Origin: an uncultured Bacteroidales bacterium
GTDB lineage: Bacteria > Bacteroidota > Bacteroidia > Bacteroidales > UBA932
Length of the DNA: 64,000 bases
Direction: 5' to 3'
NCBI GenBank assembly: GCA_946402945.1
Contig: CAMIYB010000003.1
Coordinates: forward strand, 36,807 to 100,806
Position numbers and translations under genes: made by a program. Each line of letters starts with the position of its first letter. Position 1 is the stretch's first letter. Shown here piece by piece: positions 8,766 to 19,000 of this stretch. Under the pieces are notes generated by a model that saw only the letters and a program-made list of their open reading frames with translations, made no database searches and was not told where the DNA came from.

Positions 8766-9863
8766 TCAACGCTGAGCATATTCAGACGGTGATACTCCGA
8801 AGAAAGCACGGAAAGCAGTCGAGAAATACGACTGCGTAGAAAAACCGCACTCGCGGGCAATCACCGCGATATTGGACTCCCCGGAAAGAAGCATCTCGCT
8901 CGCCCGCTTCATCCGTTCCTCCTTCAGCAAAGCAGAGGGCGAAGTATTGGATTCGGCCTTGATCTTACGGGTCAGATGGACACGGGTGATACCCAGTTCC
9001 GCAGCGATCTGCTCAACCCCGAAATCAGGATCCGGATAGTGCTCCCTGATAATACCGACGACACGTTCCAAAAAAGCGGAGGGATCCTCGGGGAGCGTGC
9101 TCACCAGAGGGCGGGGCGCAGCAGGAAGCGCAGGTGACGAAGAAGGACGGGAAAGAGCAGGAGAAGGAGCCGCGGAGGCCTCCCGGGCGGAAGGGACCGG
9201 AGGAGTTGAAGGACTGGAAGAAGGCGGATCCTGGTGCGGGCGGGATACCTTCGAGAAAGATGTCACATCGGTCAGTCTCAAAGTCTCTTCACGGTCGCGA
9301 TTATACGCCCGTTCACGCAAATACAGGAAGAGAGCCAAGCCGCAGAAAAGGAAGAGCAGAGCGGCTAAAAAATAGAGCCATAGGCCTGGACGGGACGGTG
9401 CAACTATCTGATTATCAACCGATGTTACATTTTCAAAAGGTAACAGATTCGAATACTCGACTTCTCGCTCCTTCTCGATCTTCGGCTCCTTGCCCAGTGG
9501 AATAAAGCCCGAAAGCGACGTGTAGGCATATTGATGCCCCCGCACATTTGAGAAACAAACACGCCCGCTGGAATCGGCGGAGATGGACGTAAGCGAATCG
9601 CAATTCAACTGCCCGCCCGATACATTGTAGTCCATGCGCCTGCCATTGCGGCCAATCCGGACAAGCCCGCGAGAGGCCGTAGCAATCCAAAGGGAAGAAT
9701 CTTTGGGATCCTGGACCATGCCGACGACTCCGGCCGGTTCCAATTCGCGAAGAATCCTGTAAACGCCCTGTTCGGGGGAAGGAAGTCCTTCTTCTGCCCG
9801 AAGCCCGAAGGAGAGAAGGCAGGAAAGGAAGAAAAGTCCTCCAATTAGGCGTTTGCGAAGCAT
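8766..9863 (-). CDS. AraC-family regulator with periplasmic N-domain and single membrane span
   Basis: 365 residues. A signal peptide (MLRKRLIGGLFFLSCLLSF) is followed by a short extracytoplasmic region with propeller-like repeats (LWIATASRGLVRIGRNGRRM; SISADSSGRVCFSNVRGHQY). One transmembrane helix (LWLYFLAALLFLFCGLALFL, about 160-182) and a Ser/Pro/Ala-rich linker (about 205-255) lead to a C-terminal AraC domain (EQIAAELGITRVHLTRKIKA; ARECGFSTQSYFSTAFRAFF). It resembles a shortened hybrid sensor-regulator that lacks kinase and receiver parts. It lies 64 bases downstream of the OmpA-module gene on the same strand, so the two are probably cotranscribed. Confidence 0.83.
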   Translation of the reverse strand: MLRKRLIGGLFFLSCLLSFGLRAEEGLPSPEQGVYRILRELEPAGVVGMVQDPKDSSLWIATASRGLVRIGRNGRRMDYNVSGGQLNCDSLTSISADSSGRVCFSNVRGHQYAYTSLSGFIPLGKEPKIEKEREVEYSNLLPFENVTSVDNQIVAPSRPGLWLYFLAALLFLFCGLALFLYLRERAYNRDREETLRLTDVTSFSKVSRPHQDPPSSSPSTPPVPSAREASAAPSPALSRPSSSPALPAAPRPLVSTLPEDPSAFLERVVGIIREHYPDPDFGVEQIAAELGITRVHLTRKIKAESNTSPSALLKEERMKRASEMLLSGESNIAVIARECGFSTQSYFSTAFRAFFGVSPSEYAQR

Positions 9864-9927
9864 TTCAGCAAAACAGGGTTAAAAACGATTACAGCGATTT
9901 CAGCGCAAAAATCAAGGCCAGAAGCCC

Positions 9928-11157
9928 TTACAATGCCGTATTTAAGCTGTCAGACGGCTCTTTTCCCGCTTCAGGAGCCGCTTCTCCCGCCCCGGAGGAC
10001 GACCCCGCTGCCTGGGCGGCCTCTCTCGCGGACTTATCGTAGGAGGAAATCTCCGCGCGACGAAGATCCGCCATGTGGCCGGCAATCAGCCGGCGCCAGG
10101 TCTTCCCGTCGGAAAGGAGACGCAACTTTGCCTTCTTCGCCTCGGCTCCGAGCGAGGCATCGTCCAATATCCAGAGAACATCTTCGCGGTCGGGACCGTC
10201 ATAGTCACGGAGAACGGCGGCGCGCAAACCGGTCCAGTCTTCACCGTGGCTCCGGAGAAGGATGCGCTCGGAAGGAACACCCGCGCGCAGGAGGAGATCC
10301 CTTGCGGATTCAGCCCTGCGACGGGACAGACTCTCATTCTGGGAGAACCGGCCTTCCGGCGACGCCCAGGCATCCACGACAAAGACCGTCCCAAGCGAAG
10401 CGGCGTCCGAGGCAAGTTGATCCAGACGGGAGTCGGCCTCGAAAGAGGACTTACCCACCGCTGCCGGAAGGAACAATCCTCCGGAGCGTGACTTCCCTTC
10501 CAGAGCGGCAAGATCAGATGACGAGGCATCACCGGCGGCGGGGACATCCTCTGCCTGGCCGCTGCCGAAGACCAATTGCACATCGGCCTTTCGCAAAAGC
10601 GGGAAATTGCTCTTGTACAGGACATCCCAGGCTTCTCCGACCCAAAGGTCCTTCAGACGCTCCTCGCGATCCGCGCCGCGTGCCGTAACAATAGCCAGGG
10701 CTTCCTCCCTCCAAGGGTGGCTGGAGCGACGCAGATACTGCTCAACGCCCTCCCAGTCTTCGGAGACGACGACGGTCCGGATAAGCGAGTCCGGAAGTTG
10801 CGGATAACGGTCGCGCAACCACGATACCATATTGTCCGCGCGCTCGCGCGCGAGGCGCGCATTGACCGCCTGCGGACCGTCCGGAGAGGACGCGACCCGC
10901 ACCAGGACATACTGCAGCGGGAGCGCAGCGCCCTGCAGCGCGGCATCCAGCCCGTCGATGGCGGCGGCATTGCGACGATAAAGCGAATCGACGGCCTGCT
11001 TCCCGAAACGGAAGTGGAGCGACTGACGGACAATCTTCCGGGCCGGCTCCGCCGACCCGTCCGAAAGCGCTTCGGTGCCCCTGGCGGAAAAGCCTCCGCA
11101 GACGAGTCCGAGCAGGCACGTCAGCAGAAAAGGTAACACGGCGGGAAGGCGTTTCAT
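9928..11157 (-). CDS. Secreted protein with two OmpA-like SPDG/SPEG modules
   Basis: The track ORF runs to 12348, but its first 397 codons are antisense to pcrA. The real start is the ATG at 11157 (MKRLPAVLPFLLTCLLGLVC), giving a signal peptide and 409 residues. Two repeats follow the pattern of the DUF3575 protein at 4780-6978: VLVRVASSPDGPQAVNARLA with VSEDWEGVEQYL, and VDAWASPEGRFSQNESLSRR with HGEDWTGLRAAV. Unlike that gene it has no C-terminal barrel, so it is probably periplasmic. No catalytic residues are apparent. The neighbouring AraC gene (8766-9863) follows on the same strand. Confidence 0.75.
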   Translation of the reverse strand: MKRLPAVLPFLLTCLLGLVCGGFSARGTEALSDGSAEPARKIVRQSLHFRFGKQAVDSLYRRNAAAIDGLDAALQGAALPLQYVLVRVASSPDGPQAVNARLARERADNMVSWLRDRYPQLPDSLIRTVVVSEDWEGVEQYLRRSSHPWREEALAIVTARGADREERLKDLWVGEAWDVLYKSNFPLLRKADVQLVFGSGQAEDVPAAGDASSSDLAALEGKSRSGGLFLPAAVGKSSFEADSRLDQLASDAASLGTVFVVDAWASPEGRFSQNESLSRRRAESARDLLLRAGVPSERILLRSHGEDWTGLRAAVLRDYDGPDREDVLWILDDASLGAEAKKAKLRLLSDGKTWRRLIAGHMADLRRAEISSYDKSAREAAQAAGSSSGAGEAAPEAGKEPSDSLNTAL

Positions 11158-11250
11158 TTCTAAACAATTGTCCGTATTTGCAAATATCAACATAAATATT
11201 TGAAAATGCAACAAAAACTGCAAAATAGTAGCCCCAGAGGCCCAAAAAGA

Positions 11251-11282
11251 TTTCCACTTCTCAAAACTCTTTGCTAATTTCG
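11251..11282 (+). promoter_or_regulatory. Promoter of pcrA/uvrD
   Basis: TTTC (11251-11254), 20 bases, TAATTTCG (11275-11282), one mismatch in each box. Only four bases separate the -7 box from the ATG at 11287, so the transcript would be leaderless or nearly so. Confidence 0.6.
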
Positions 11283-11286
11283 CACT

Positions 11287-13761
11287 ATGGAAAAGACGGA
11301 AAGTGCGATCTTGGAAGGGCTCGACCCGCAACAGCGGCTGGCGGTCGAGGCGAAAGACGGTCCGGTGCTCATCGTAGCGGGAGCCGGATCGGGAAAGACA
11401 CGGGTGCTCACCAGCCGCATCGCCTATATCCTGGAACAGGGCGGCGACCCGTCGCGGGTCCTGGCGCTGACCTTCACCAAGAAGGCGGCGACGGAAATGA
11501 AGGAACGCATCGCGCTGATGGTGGGCGAGCGGAGTGCCCGACGCCTGTACATGGGCACCTTCCACGCCATTTTCGTCCGCTTCCTGCGCGAATATGCCGA
11601 GGTCCTTGGCTACCCCGCTTCCTTTACCATCTGGGACACGTCCGACTCGACAAGCGCCATCAAACGCTGCATCAAGACCCTGGGCATCGACGACAAGGTG
11701 TACAAGCCCAAAGATGTGCTCGCGCGGATTTCCAACGCCAAAAACAATCTGGTGACCGTCCCGGCCTACCGGGCCAACGACAAGGCGCTCAGCAGCGACG
11801 CGGCGGCCCGCAAGCCGCGTATCGTCGACATCTACGCCGCCTATCAGGAGATGGCCCGACAGGCGGGCGTGATGGACTTCGACGACATCCTCCTCAACAT
11901 GAACATCCTCCTGCGGGACTGTCCGGAGGCGCTCGAGGCCATCGCCGGCCACTTCGACTACCTGCTGGTGGACGAGTACCAGGATACGAATTTCGCGCAG
12001 TATCTTATCCTGAAGAAACTGGCCCAACGGCACCACAACATCTGCGTAGTCGGGGATGATTCGCAGTCCATCTACGCATTCCGCGGCGCGAAAATCGAAA
12101 ACATCCTCAACTTCCAGAAAGATTATCCCAAAGCCCGGATCTTCCGCCTGGAACAGAATTACCGCAGCACGCAGAACATCGTCAATGCCGCCAACACGCT
12201 GATAGCCAAGAACGAAGGCCGCATCCCGAAGAAGTGTTTCTCCAAGGGGGACGCCGGCGAAAAGATCCGCCTCATCCGCTCGTACACGGAAACGGAAGAA
12301 GCCCTGCTGATCGCCTCGTCCATCATCTCCCGGATGCAGTCGGACCACGCCCAGTACCAGGATTTCGCCATCCTGTACCGGACCAATTCGCAGTCCCGGG
12401 CGCTGGAAGAGGCCCTGCGCAAGCGCAACCTGCCCTATGTCATCTATTCCGGCAACTCCTTCTTCGAACGGGCGGAGGTCAAGGACATGATGGCCTATAT
12501 GAAACTGGTGGCCAATCCCGACGACAGCGAAGCCTTCCGCAGGATCGTCAACAAACCGGCCCGCGGCATCGGCGACACCACTGTGGAGGCGCTCTCAGCG
12601 GCGGCCGCCGCCATGGGCTGCCCGCTCCTGGAGGCATCGACCCGGGACGGGCTCGAGCAGTACGGACTCCGGACGGGAGCCATCGCCAAACTCCGGGCCT
12701 TTGCACAGATGATTCTGCCGCTCCACCGCCGGATGGCTTCGACGGATGCCTGGGAACTGGCGACAAGCCTCTCCAACGCCTGCGGTCTGCACCAGTCCTT
12801 CAAGGAAGACAACTCCGTCGAGGGGCAGTCCCGCGCGGGCAATATCGAAGAACTCATCAACAGCGTCCGGTCCTTCGTTGAGAGCCGCCACGCCGCCCTT
12901 GTCGAGGATATGGTGGCCGAGGGGACCCTCTCGGACATGTCGGAAGTGGACGAGGCCTCGCTGCCCGTCGTGACGCTCGGGGAATTCCTCGAGGACATCT
13001 CCCTGCTGAGCAACATCGACATGACGGACGACGGCGAAGACGCCGCCAACAAAATCGCCCTGATGACGGTCCATACGGCCAAGGGACTGGAGTTTCCTTA
13101 TGTCTATGTGGCCGGAATGGAGGAAAACCTCTTCCCTTCCGGCGGCATGCTCGCCGGCCCCGCCGATATCGAAGAGGAACGGCGGCTGTTCTATGTGGCG
13201 CTGACCCGGGCAAAAAAGGCTGTGGACCTGACTTTCGCCTCCACACGCATGCGCAACGGCCGGCACGAATCCAATGCGCCGAGCCGTTTCCTGCGGGAAA
13301 TCGATCCGAAATACCTCGCCAACCCGCTCCGTGCAGACCAGGACGAGGAAGACAGCGGCTTCTCCGGCTTCGGGCGGAACTTCGGCAGCCGGCCCGCCGC
13401 TTATCCCTCCTTCGGAAGCCGGCCCGGCGGTTCCCCCCTCCAGGGCCGCTTCCCGCATGCCGCTTCGGCTCGCACCGCCGGCACGATGCCTGCTTCCGGC
13501 CGTCCTGCCGCACCCCCGACCGGCCCCGCGGTGCGGCTTCCCCGCCCCTCCGGCGCTCCCGTCCGCACGCCCGATCCGGATTTCATTCCCATCTCCGTCC
13601 TCGACCTCAAGGAGGGCCAGCGCATCGAGCACAACCGCTTCGGCTACGGCGACATCCTGGAACTCTCCGGCCCGCCCACCGACCGCAAAGCCCGTATCCG
13701 CTTCGACGACTACGGAGAAAAAATCCTTCTCCTCAAATACGCCAAACTGCGTCTGGCATAA
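11287..13761 (+). CDS. pcrA: ATP-dependent 3'-5' DNA helicase, UvrD/PcrA family
   Basis: 824 residues with the superfamily 1A motifs in order: Walker A VAGAGSGKT near residue 36; LTFTKKAATEMKER; Walker B LLVDEYQDTNFAQY; GDDSQSIYAFRGA; LEQNYRSTQNI; MTVHTAKGLEFPYVYV; EERRLFYVALTRAKK. A low-complexity Pro/Gly/Arg stretch of about 100 residues follows, then a C-terminal tudor-like domain (GQRIEHNRFGYGDILEL) as in PcrA. The family unwinds DNA in nucleotide-excision and mismatch repair and displaces RecA. uvrA lies in the same window but is not adjacent. pcrA and uvrD cannot be told apart by sequence alone. Confidence 0.93.
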   Translation: MEKTESAILEGLDPQQRLAVEAKDGPVLIVAGAGSGKTRVLTSRIAYILEQGGDPSRVLALTFTKKAATEMKERIALMVGERSARRLYMGTFHAIFVRFLREYAEVLGYPASFTIWDTSDSTSAIKRCIKTLGIDDKVYKPKDVLARISNAKNNLVTVPAYRANDKALSSDAAARKPRIVDIYAAYQEMARQAGVMDFDDILLNMNILLRDCPEALEAIAGHFDYLLVDEYQDTNFAQYLILKKLAQRHHNICVVGDDSQSIYAFRGAKIENILNFQKDYPKARIFRLEQNYRSTQNIVNAANTLIAKNEGRIPKKCFSKGDAGEKIRLIRSYTETEEALLIASSIISRMQSDHAQYQDFAILYRTNSQSRALEEALRKRNLPYVIYSGNSFFERAEVKDMMAYMKLVANPDDSEAFRRIVNKPARGIGDTTVEALSAAAAAMGCPLLEASTRDGLEQYGLRTGAIAKLRAFAQMILPLHRRMASTDAWELATSLSNACGLHQSFKEDNSVEGQSRAGNIEELINSVRSFVESRHAALVEDMVAEGTLSDMSEVDEASLPVVTLGEFLEDISLLSNIDMTDDGEDAANKIALMTVHTAKGLEFPYVYVAGMEENLFPSGGMLAGPADIEEERRLFYVALTRAKKAVDLTFASTRMRNGRHESNAPSRFLREIDPKYLANPLRADQDEEDSGFSGFGRNFGSRPAAYPSFGSRPGGSPLQGRFPHAASARTAGTMPASGRPAAPPTGPAVRLPRPSGAPVRTPDPDFIPISVLDLKEGQRIEHNRFGYGDILELSGPPTDRKARIRFDDYGEKILLLKYAKLRLA

Positions 13762-13767
13762 CGGAAA

Positions 13768-13795
13768 AGAGACCGACTCGGGTGAGCCGGTCTCT
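13768..13795. terminator. Bidirectional hairpin between convergent genes
   Basis: AGAGACCG-A-CTC-GGGT-GAG-C-CGGTCTCT: an 8-bp outer stem and 3-bp inner stem separated by one A-C mismatch. It lies in the 56 bases between the pcrA stop and the stop of the convergent lipoprotein gene, and there is no strong T-run. Confidence 0.65.
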
Positions 13796-13817
13796 CCGTA
13801 ATACGACAGGCAAACGC

Positions 13818-15875
13818 CTATTTCTCTACCAGGGCATTCGCATCCTCCGAGTAGGCGGCAACCTGCGAAACATCTTCGTAGTTGCCCACGTTGTGCACAT
13901 AGACCTTGGCACCCTTCTTCCAGGCGGAGACGATGTTGTTATAGACCTGCTGGCCGGAGCCGGGCGTACCGTTGGCCTTAACCTCGGAGTCGATGTGGAT
14001 TTCGGCGTTGTCGGCGAAAGTGATATTCTTCACATTGCCGCTGCCGAGCCAGTGATTGAAATCGACGTTGTATGTTCCGCCCGCCGTATAGGTTCGGGTC
14101 AGGTCGGCATACTCGAGGTTGGCGAGGTCCTGTACCCAGTCGGCGAAGCGGGCCAGGTGCATGTCGAAATACTTCAGTTTGTCGCAACCGGGCCAGCGGC
14201 CGCCGCGCATGTTCGGGCCGAGGACGACTTTCTCCAGGGAAGCACAACTATCCATATACAACTGGACATAAGCCGTCCAGTCATGGACGTCGAGTTCCTT
14301 GATGTTTGGACACCACCAGGCAATCACCACGTCAAATTCTCCGTCCGTGGCGCTGCGACGGGTACCGAGGTTCTTGAAAACCTGGATGCCTTCGAAGGTC
14401 GCGGCACTCGTCCAGTCGATCTCGATGGCACGCCATGAATCGGCAAGAGCTGTTTCCCGGTAGAAGGTTGCGGCCTTGTCCGGGTCGATGGTCCCGTCGG
14501 TACGGACCATCTCGGCGATGCTCGGGTTCTTGGTCTTGAGGGTCTCGATCAGGCTCGGATCGGCAAAGATGCCCTTCATCCAGTCCTTATCGGGCTCCGG
14601 ATCGGTGCCCGGGTCCGGATCGGTATGCGCCTGCTCACCTTCGGGAGCTTCGTTGCGTTCCGTGTTCGGGTCGTCGATGCGGAACTTGTTGGCGGGGATG
14701 CCGTTCTCGTCGACGTTACCTTCGGCGAGGGCGTCCGGGTCATCGGCATAGGCGGGAACAGTCCCGAGTTTCTGCTCGATGTTGACGCAGGAATAGACCT
14801 CGATCGTGGCTCCGCGCTTCCAGCCCTCATAGACGTTCTTCCAAGGCTGGGCGGCATGGTCATAGAGGAAACCGGCGTCGATCTTCACCTTGGCGTTATC
14901 GCCCAGCGGGAAGGTGCTCTCAGGTCCGAGAACAACATATTCACCCGTCATTTCGCGGCGGATATCCAGATCCACGATCGCCGTGGTCGGATCGGAGAAG
15001 GACAGTTTCCTCAGCAACTTGGCCCGGCTGGCGTCAATCTTCTTGACGGCAGGGCACTGGGCGCCGGAAACGATTCCCACCATCGGACCGACAATCACAT
15101 TCTCCAACTTTGCATTGAAGTCGCAGATGACGTTGAGATTCTTGACCGCGCTCTTGGACAGGTCGAGGGTGTGGAGTTCCGGGCAGAGCCAGATGGCCAG
15201 CAGCGGATTGCCTTCGCCGACCCCTTCCAGGCCCGGGAAAAGTTCAAGGCCTTCCGTGGTCTCGGTCCAACTTACCGCCAGGTCGAGCGTATTCTGGCCG
15301 CCGTTATCGGTGGAGCCGCCATGCTTGATCTTGGCGGCCCCGGCCACATCCAGCATCTCCAGGTCGTCGAACAGCGGCTCGATATTGGGGTTGCGTTCCA
15401 TCAGGGCGTGACGGAAGCCCCAGTCGTCAATCCAGCCTTCCGCGACGGTCGGCTTGGTGAAATTGACCTCGCCGGAGATAATGACCGGCTTGTCGCCGTA
15501 TTCTTCATTCTTGATGCCGATACGGGCAGGAACACCCACGTAGGGCGCGCTCGGGATGACGCCGAACTTGATCTGGCGGCCGGACACCGTGACGGCGACC
15601 TTGACCGTTTCGAATATTTCGTCTCCCTCTTCCTGCCAGACCACGGCAACGGAGTCGAGACCGGAGCGGAATCCGTCACCCTCGATGATGACGGCGTCGT
15701 GGACACCCGCTTTGAAGGTACCGGTAATCTTTTCCTTCACCGTGAAGGGATAGACGATTTCTTCCGTTCCTCCATTATCAGGATCGGTATTCGGTTTAGG
15801 TTCCTGTTTGCAACTGATTGCAGCCATGGCGCCGAAAGCAGCCAGGGCCAACATTACAAAACGAAATTTCTTCAT
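13818..15875 (-). CDS. Surface lipoprotein with TIG-like N-domain and duplicated LRR-like halves
   Basis: 685 residues with a lipoprotein signal (MKKFRFVMLALAAFGAMAAISC). An Asp/Asn-rich spacer is followed by a beta-rich domain (VKEKITGTFKAGVHDAVIIE, about 45-135) that reads like an IPT/TIG fold. Two related segments come next, about 140-410 and 450-685. Each has LRR-like phrases (CPELHTLDLSKSAVKNLNV; CPNIKELDVHDWTAYVQLYM), and both close with a W-K-GA...VY...N-E pattern and a Tyr-Asp-Ala-Leu ending (VPAYADDPDAL; VAAYSEDANAL). It is divergent from susC, so a glycan-binding surface role is plausible. It could also be an unrelated adhesin. Confidence 0.65.
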   Translation of the reverse strand: MKKFRFVMLALAAFGAMAAISCKQEPKPNTDPDNGGTEEIVYPFTVKEKITGTFKAGVHDAVIIEGDGFRSGLDSVAVVWQEEGDEIFETVKVAVTVSGRQIKFGVIPSAPYVGVPARIGIKNEEYGDKPVIISGEVNFTKPTVAEGWIDDWGFRHALMERNPNIEPLFDDLEMLDVAGAAKIKHGGSTDNGGQNTLDLAVSWTETTEGLELFPGLEGVGEGNPLLAIWLCPELHTLDLSKSAVKNLNVICDFNAKLENVIVGPMVGIVSGAQCPAVKKIDASRAKLLRKLSFSDPTTAIVDLDIRREMTGEYVVLGPESTFPLGDNAKVKIDAGFLYDHAAQPWKNVYEGWKRGATIEVYSCVNIEQKLGTVPAYADDPDALAEGNVDENGIPANKFRIDDPNTERNEAPEGEQAHTDPDPGTDPEPDKDWMKGIFADPSLIETLKTKNPSIAEMVRTDGTIDPDKAATFYRETALADSWRAIEIDWTSAATFEGIQVFKNLGTRRSATDGEFDVVIAWWCPNIKELDVHDWTAYVQLYMDSCASLEKVVLGPNMRGGRWPGCDKLKYFDMHLARFADWVQDLANLEYADLTRTYTAGGTYNVDFNHWLGSGNVKNITFADNAEIHIDSEVKANGTPGSGQQVYNNIVSAWKKGAKVYVHNVGNYEDVSQVAAYSEDANALVEK

Positions 15876-15898
15876 GGCGCATTAATTTTATGACAGGG

Positions 15899-15906
15899 CG
15901 AAGTTA
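15899..15906 (-). promoter_or_regulatory. -7 box for LRR-like lipoprotein gene
   Basis: TAACTTCG on the minus strand (one mismatch from TAnnTTTG), 24 bases before the ATG at 15875. The -33 region shows only CTTG at 19 bases spacing, so this is a weaker call than the divergent susC promoter. Confidence 0.45.
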
Positions 15907-15957
15907 GAAAAAATAATTAGTAATCCAAGGAAAAATTATAAAAATTTTTAAAAATCA

Positions 15958-15989
15958 TTTGGCCGACTCCTTATTTCTTTCTATCTTCG
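15958..15989 (+). promoter_or_regulatory. Promoter of susC-susD operon
   Basis: TTTG (15958-15961), 20 bases, TATCTTCG (15982-15989), one mismatch from consensus, 22 bases before the ATG at 16012. Confidence 0.7.
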
Positions 15990-16011
15990 TACCATAAAAT
16001 TGAAAAACAAC

Positions 16012-19000
16012 ATGGTATCTTACCGCAGAATCCTCCTATCGGTCCTCCTGGCTGCCGCAACTCTCATGGCCGCCGCACAGGACCGGGGCGTCAAGGGAAC
16101 GGTCCGGGATACGCAGGGCAACCCGCTTCCCGGCGCCATGGTCCAGGTAAAAGGCACGGCCGTCCACGTCCTGACGGACTCCAAAGGCAGTTTCTCCATG
16201 GACCGCGTTCCCACGTCCGCCGTTCTGGAAATCTCTTTCCTGGGCATGATGACCCAGGAGATCCGCGCCGCCGGACGCACGCTCGACATCACCCTTAAGG
16301 AAGACACTGAACTGCTCGGCGAATCGGTGGTGGTGGGCTACGGCTCCCAGCGCAAGGGTCTGGTCACCGGTTCTGTCGCCAGCGTAAAAAACGAGAAACT
16401 CACCGGCGCACCGGTCGGCAACGTCTCCAACCTCCTGGGCGGCCAGTTGCCGGGCATCCTCTCCAAGCAGACGGGAGGCCAGCCGGGCGACGACTCCGCC
16501 ACGCTGAGCATCCGCGGTTTCGGCAATCCGCTGATCATCGTGGACGGCGTGGAATCCTCCCTGAGCATGCTGGACCCCTGGCAGATCGAGTCGGTGTCCG
16601 TGCTCAAGGACGGCTCCGCCTCCATCTACGGAGCACGCGCGGGTAACGGCGTCATCCTCGTCACCACCAAGCGCGGCTCCGTGCAGAAACCGACCATCAA
16701 CCTCAACGCATCCTTCACCCTGCAGGGTTCCACCCGCATCAACCAGCCACAGAATTCCGGCCAGCGGGCTCAACTCCAGCGCGACCTCCATTTCAACCAG
16801 GGACGCGACGAGGCTTCCGCCCCCTACACGGCCGACCAGGTGGCGAAGTATTTTGCCGGAAACGATCCCAACTACCTCAATACGGACTGGTTCGCCCAAA
16901 CCATCCGCAATTTTGCCCCGCAGCAGAACCACAACGTGAGCATTTCCGGCGGTACGGAACGGCTCCGCTACTACGGTTTCTTCGGGGTCAATACGCAGGA
17001 GACCATTATCCGCAAAGACGGCGGCAACTACACCCGTTACAACTTCCAGGTGGCCGTCGATGCACGCATCCTCGACAACCTGACCCTCAACGTGGATGTG
17101 AATTCGGTGTGGGAGAACCGCTATTTTTCCTATCTGGGCCTCTTCGGGGGCAGTAATTTCTGGAGCCAGCTCTACGCTTCCGACACGAAACTCCCCTACC
17201 AACTGCCCAATCCGGAGTATCTGGCCTACGGCGGCATCGGATACGGCAACATCGTGGCGGCCGGCAGTACGGAATTAAATGGGTACACGCGCACGCGAAG
17301 CAACAACACCCGTCTGTCCGCCACTCTCCGCTACGACGTCATGGCCCTGCCCGGACTGAGCCTCAAGGCCTTCGTAAGCGACCAGGAGACCAACGGCAAG
17401 CAGAAAGAATTCCGCCGCCAACTGGCCTTCTACCGCTACAGTCCCTTCACGAAAATCTATTCGCTGGACCGTATGGGCCAGGATCCGACCCAACTCTCCG
17501 AGAACAGTTCATGGAGCCGTACCTTCACCCAGCAGTATTCCATCAATTACGAAAACCTTTTCGCCGATGCGCACCGGGTCATGGCCATGGTCCTGTTCGA
17601 AGGCATCACCTACCAGAGCGACTGGCTGCAGGGCAGCCGTCCGGGATTCATCAGTTATGCCATCGAGCAACTGTCCGCCGGTGACCCCGCCGACTCCTTC
17701 GCCAACGGCGGCGCCAGCGAGATGGGCCGCGCCAGTTGGATCGGCCGCCTGAACTATTCTTTCAAGGACCGCTACCTGATCGAGACCATCCTCCGCGCCG
17801 ATGCTTCGGCGAAATTCCCGAAGGAGAGCCGCTGGGGCTTCTTCCCGAGCGTATCCCTCGGCTGGGTTATCACCCAGGAGGATTTCCTGCGCAACTCCCG
17901 GGTGGTGGACAACCTCAAACTGCGCCTCAGTTACGGCGCATCCGGCAACGACAGCGTCTCGAACTTCGCCTACCTGTCGGGATACGGCATGGACGGACAG
18001 TATAAACTGGAAGAAACCACCTACCAGGGCCTCTACGTGACCGGTCTGGCCAACCCGACCCTGACCTGGGAGAAAATGTCCATCTACAATGTCGGCCTCG
18101 ACTTCGGCCTCTGGAGCCGCAAACTCTACGGTAGCATCGACGCCTTCTACCGCCAGCGGACCGGCATCCCCGGCCAGCGGCGCAATTCCCTCCCTTCGAC
18201 CTTCGGCGCAGACCTGCCCGTGGAGAATCTCAACGCCATCGACACGCGTGGCTTCGAACTCCTGATCGGCACGCACCTCCGGGCGGGAGACGCGACCATC
18301 GACCTGAGCGGCAACCTGACCTGGGCCCGTTCCAAATGGTTGTTCTTCGACGAACCGGACTACGAAGACCCTGACCAGGACCGCCTCAACCGCCGGACCG
18401 GCCAGTGGACCGACCGGACACTCGGCTACAAATCCGACGGACTCTTCGCATCCTTCGAGGACATCGTCGCCCTTCCCTACAACTATGAAGCCCTCGGAGA
18501 GAATACCAAGAAGGCCCTCCGCCCCGGCGATATCATCTACAAGGACCTCAACGGCGACGGCGTCGTGAACTGGCGCGACCAGGACGATATCGGCAGCGGC
18601 TCGATGCCGAAATGGGTCTTCGGTATCAACGCCTCCTTCTTCTGGAAGGGCCTGGATGCCAATCTCCTGTTCCAGGGCGCTTTCGGCTACTCGGTCAACG
18701 TGGACTTGAGCAGCGTTCCGACCGCCTTCTCCTACGACCACCGCTGGACGCTGGAAAACAATGACACGAGGGCGCTGGTTCCCCGCTACGGCGGCTCCTC
18801 GACCAACGGCCTCGCGTCCGACTACCGCATCCACAACGCGGCCTACATCCGCCTGAAGGACGCATCCGTCGGCTACACGCTCCCGCAACGCTGGACCCGA
18901 AAGATCCACCTGGACCGCGTCCGCTTCTATATCGCAGGCACCAACCTCTTCACCCTTAGCACCTTGTCGAAGTACGGCGTGGATCCGGAGGTCCCCGACG

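Noticed and set aside
9928-12348. 806-residue minus-strand ORF
   Set aside because: Codons upstream of the ATG at 11157 are antisense to the pcrA coding sequence; a signal peptide begins exactly at 11157.
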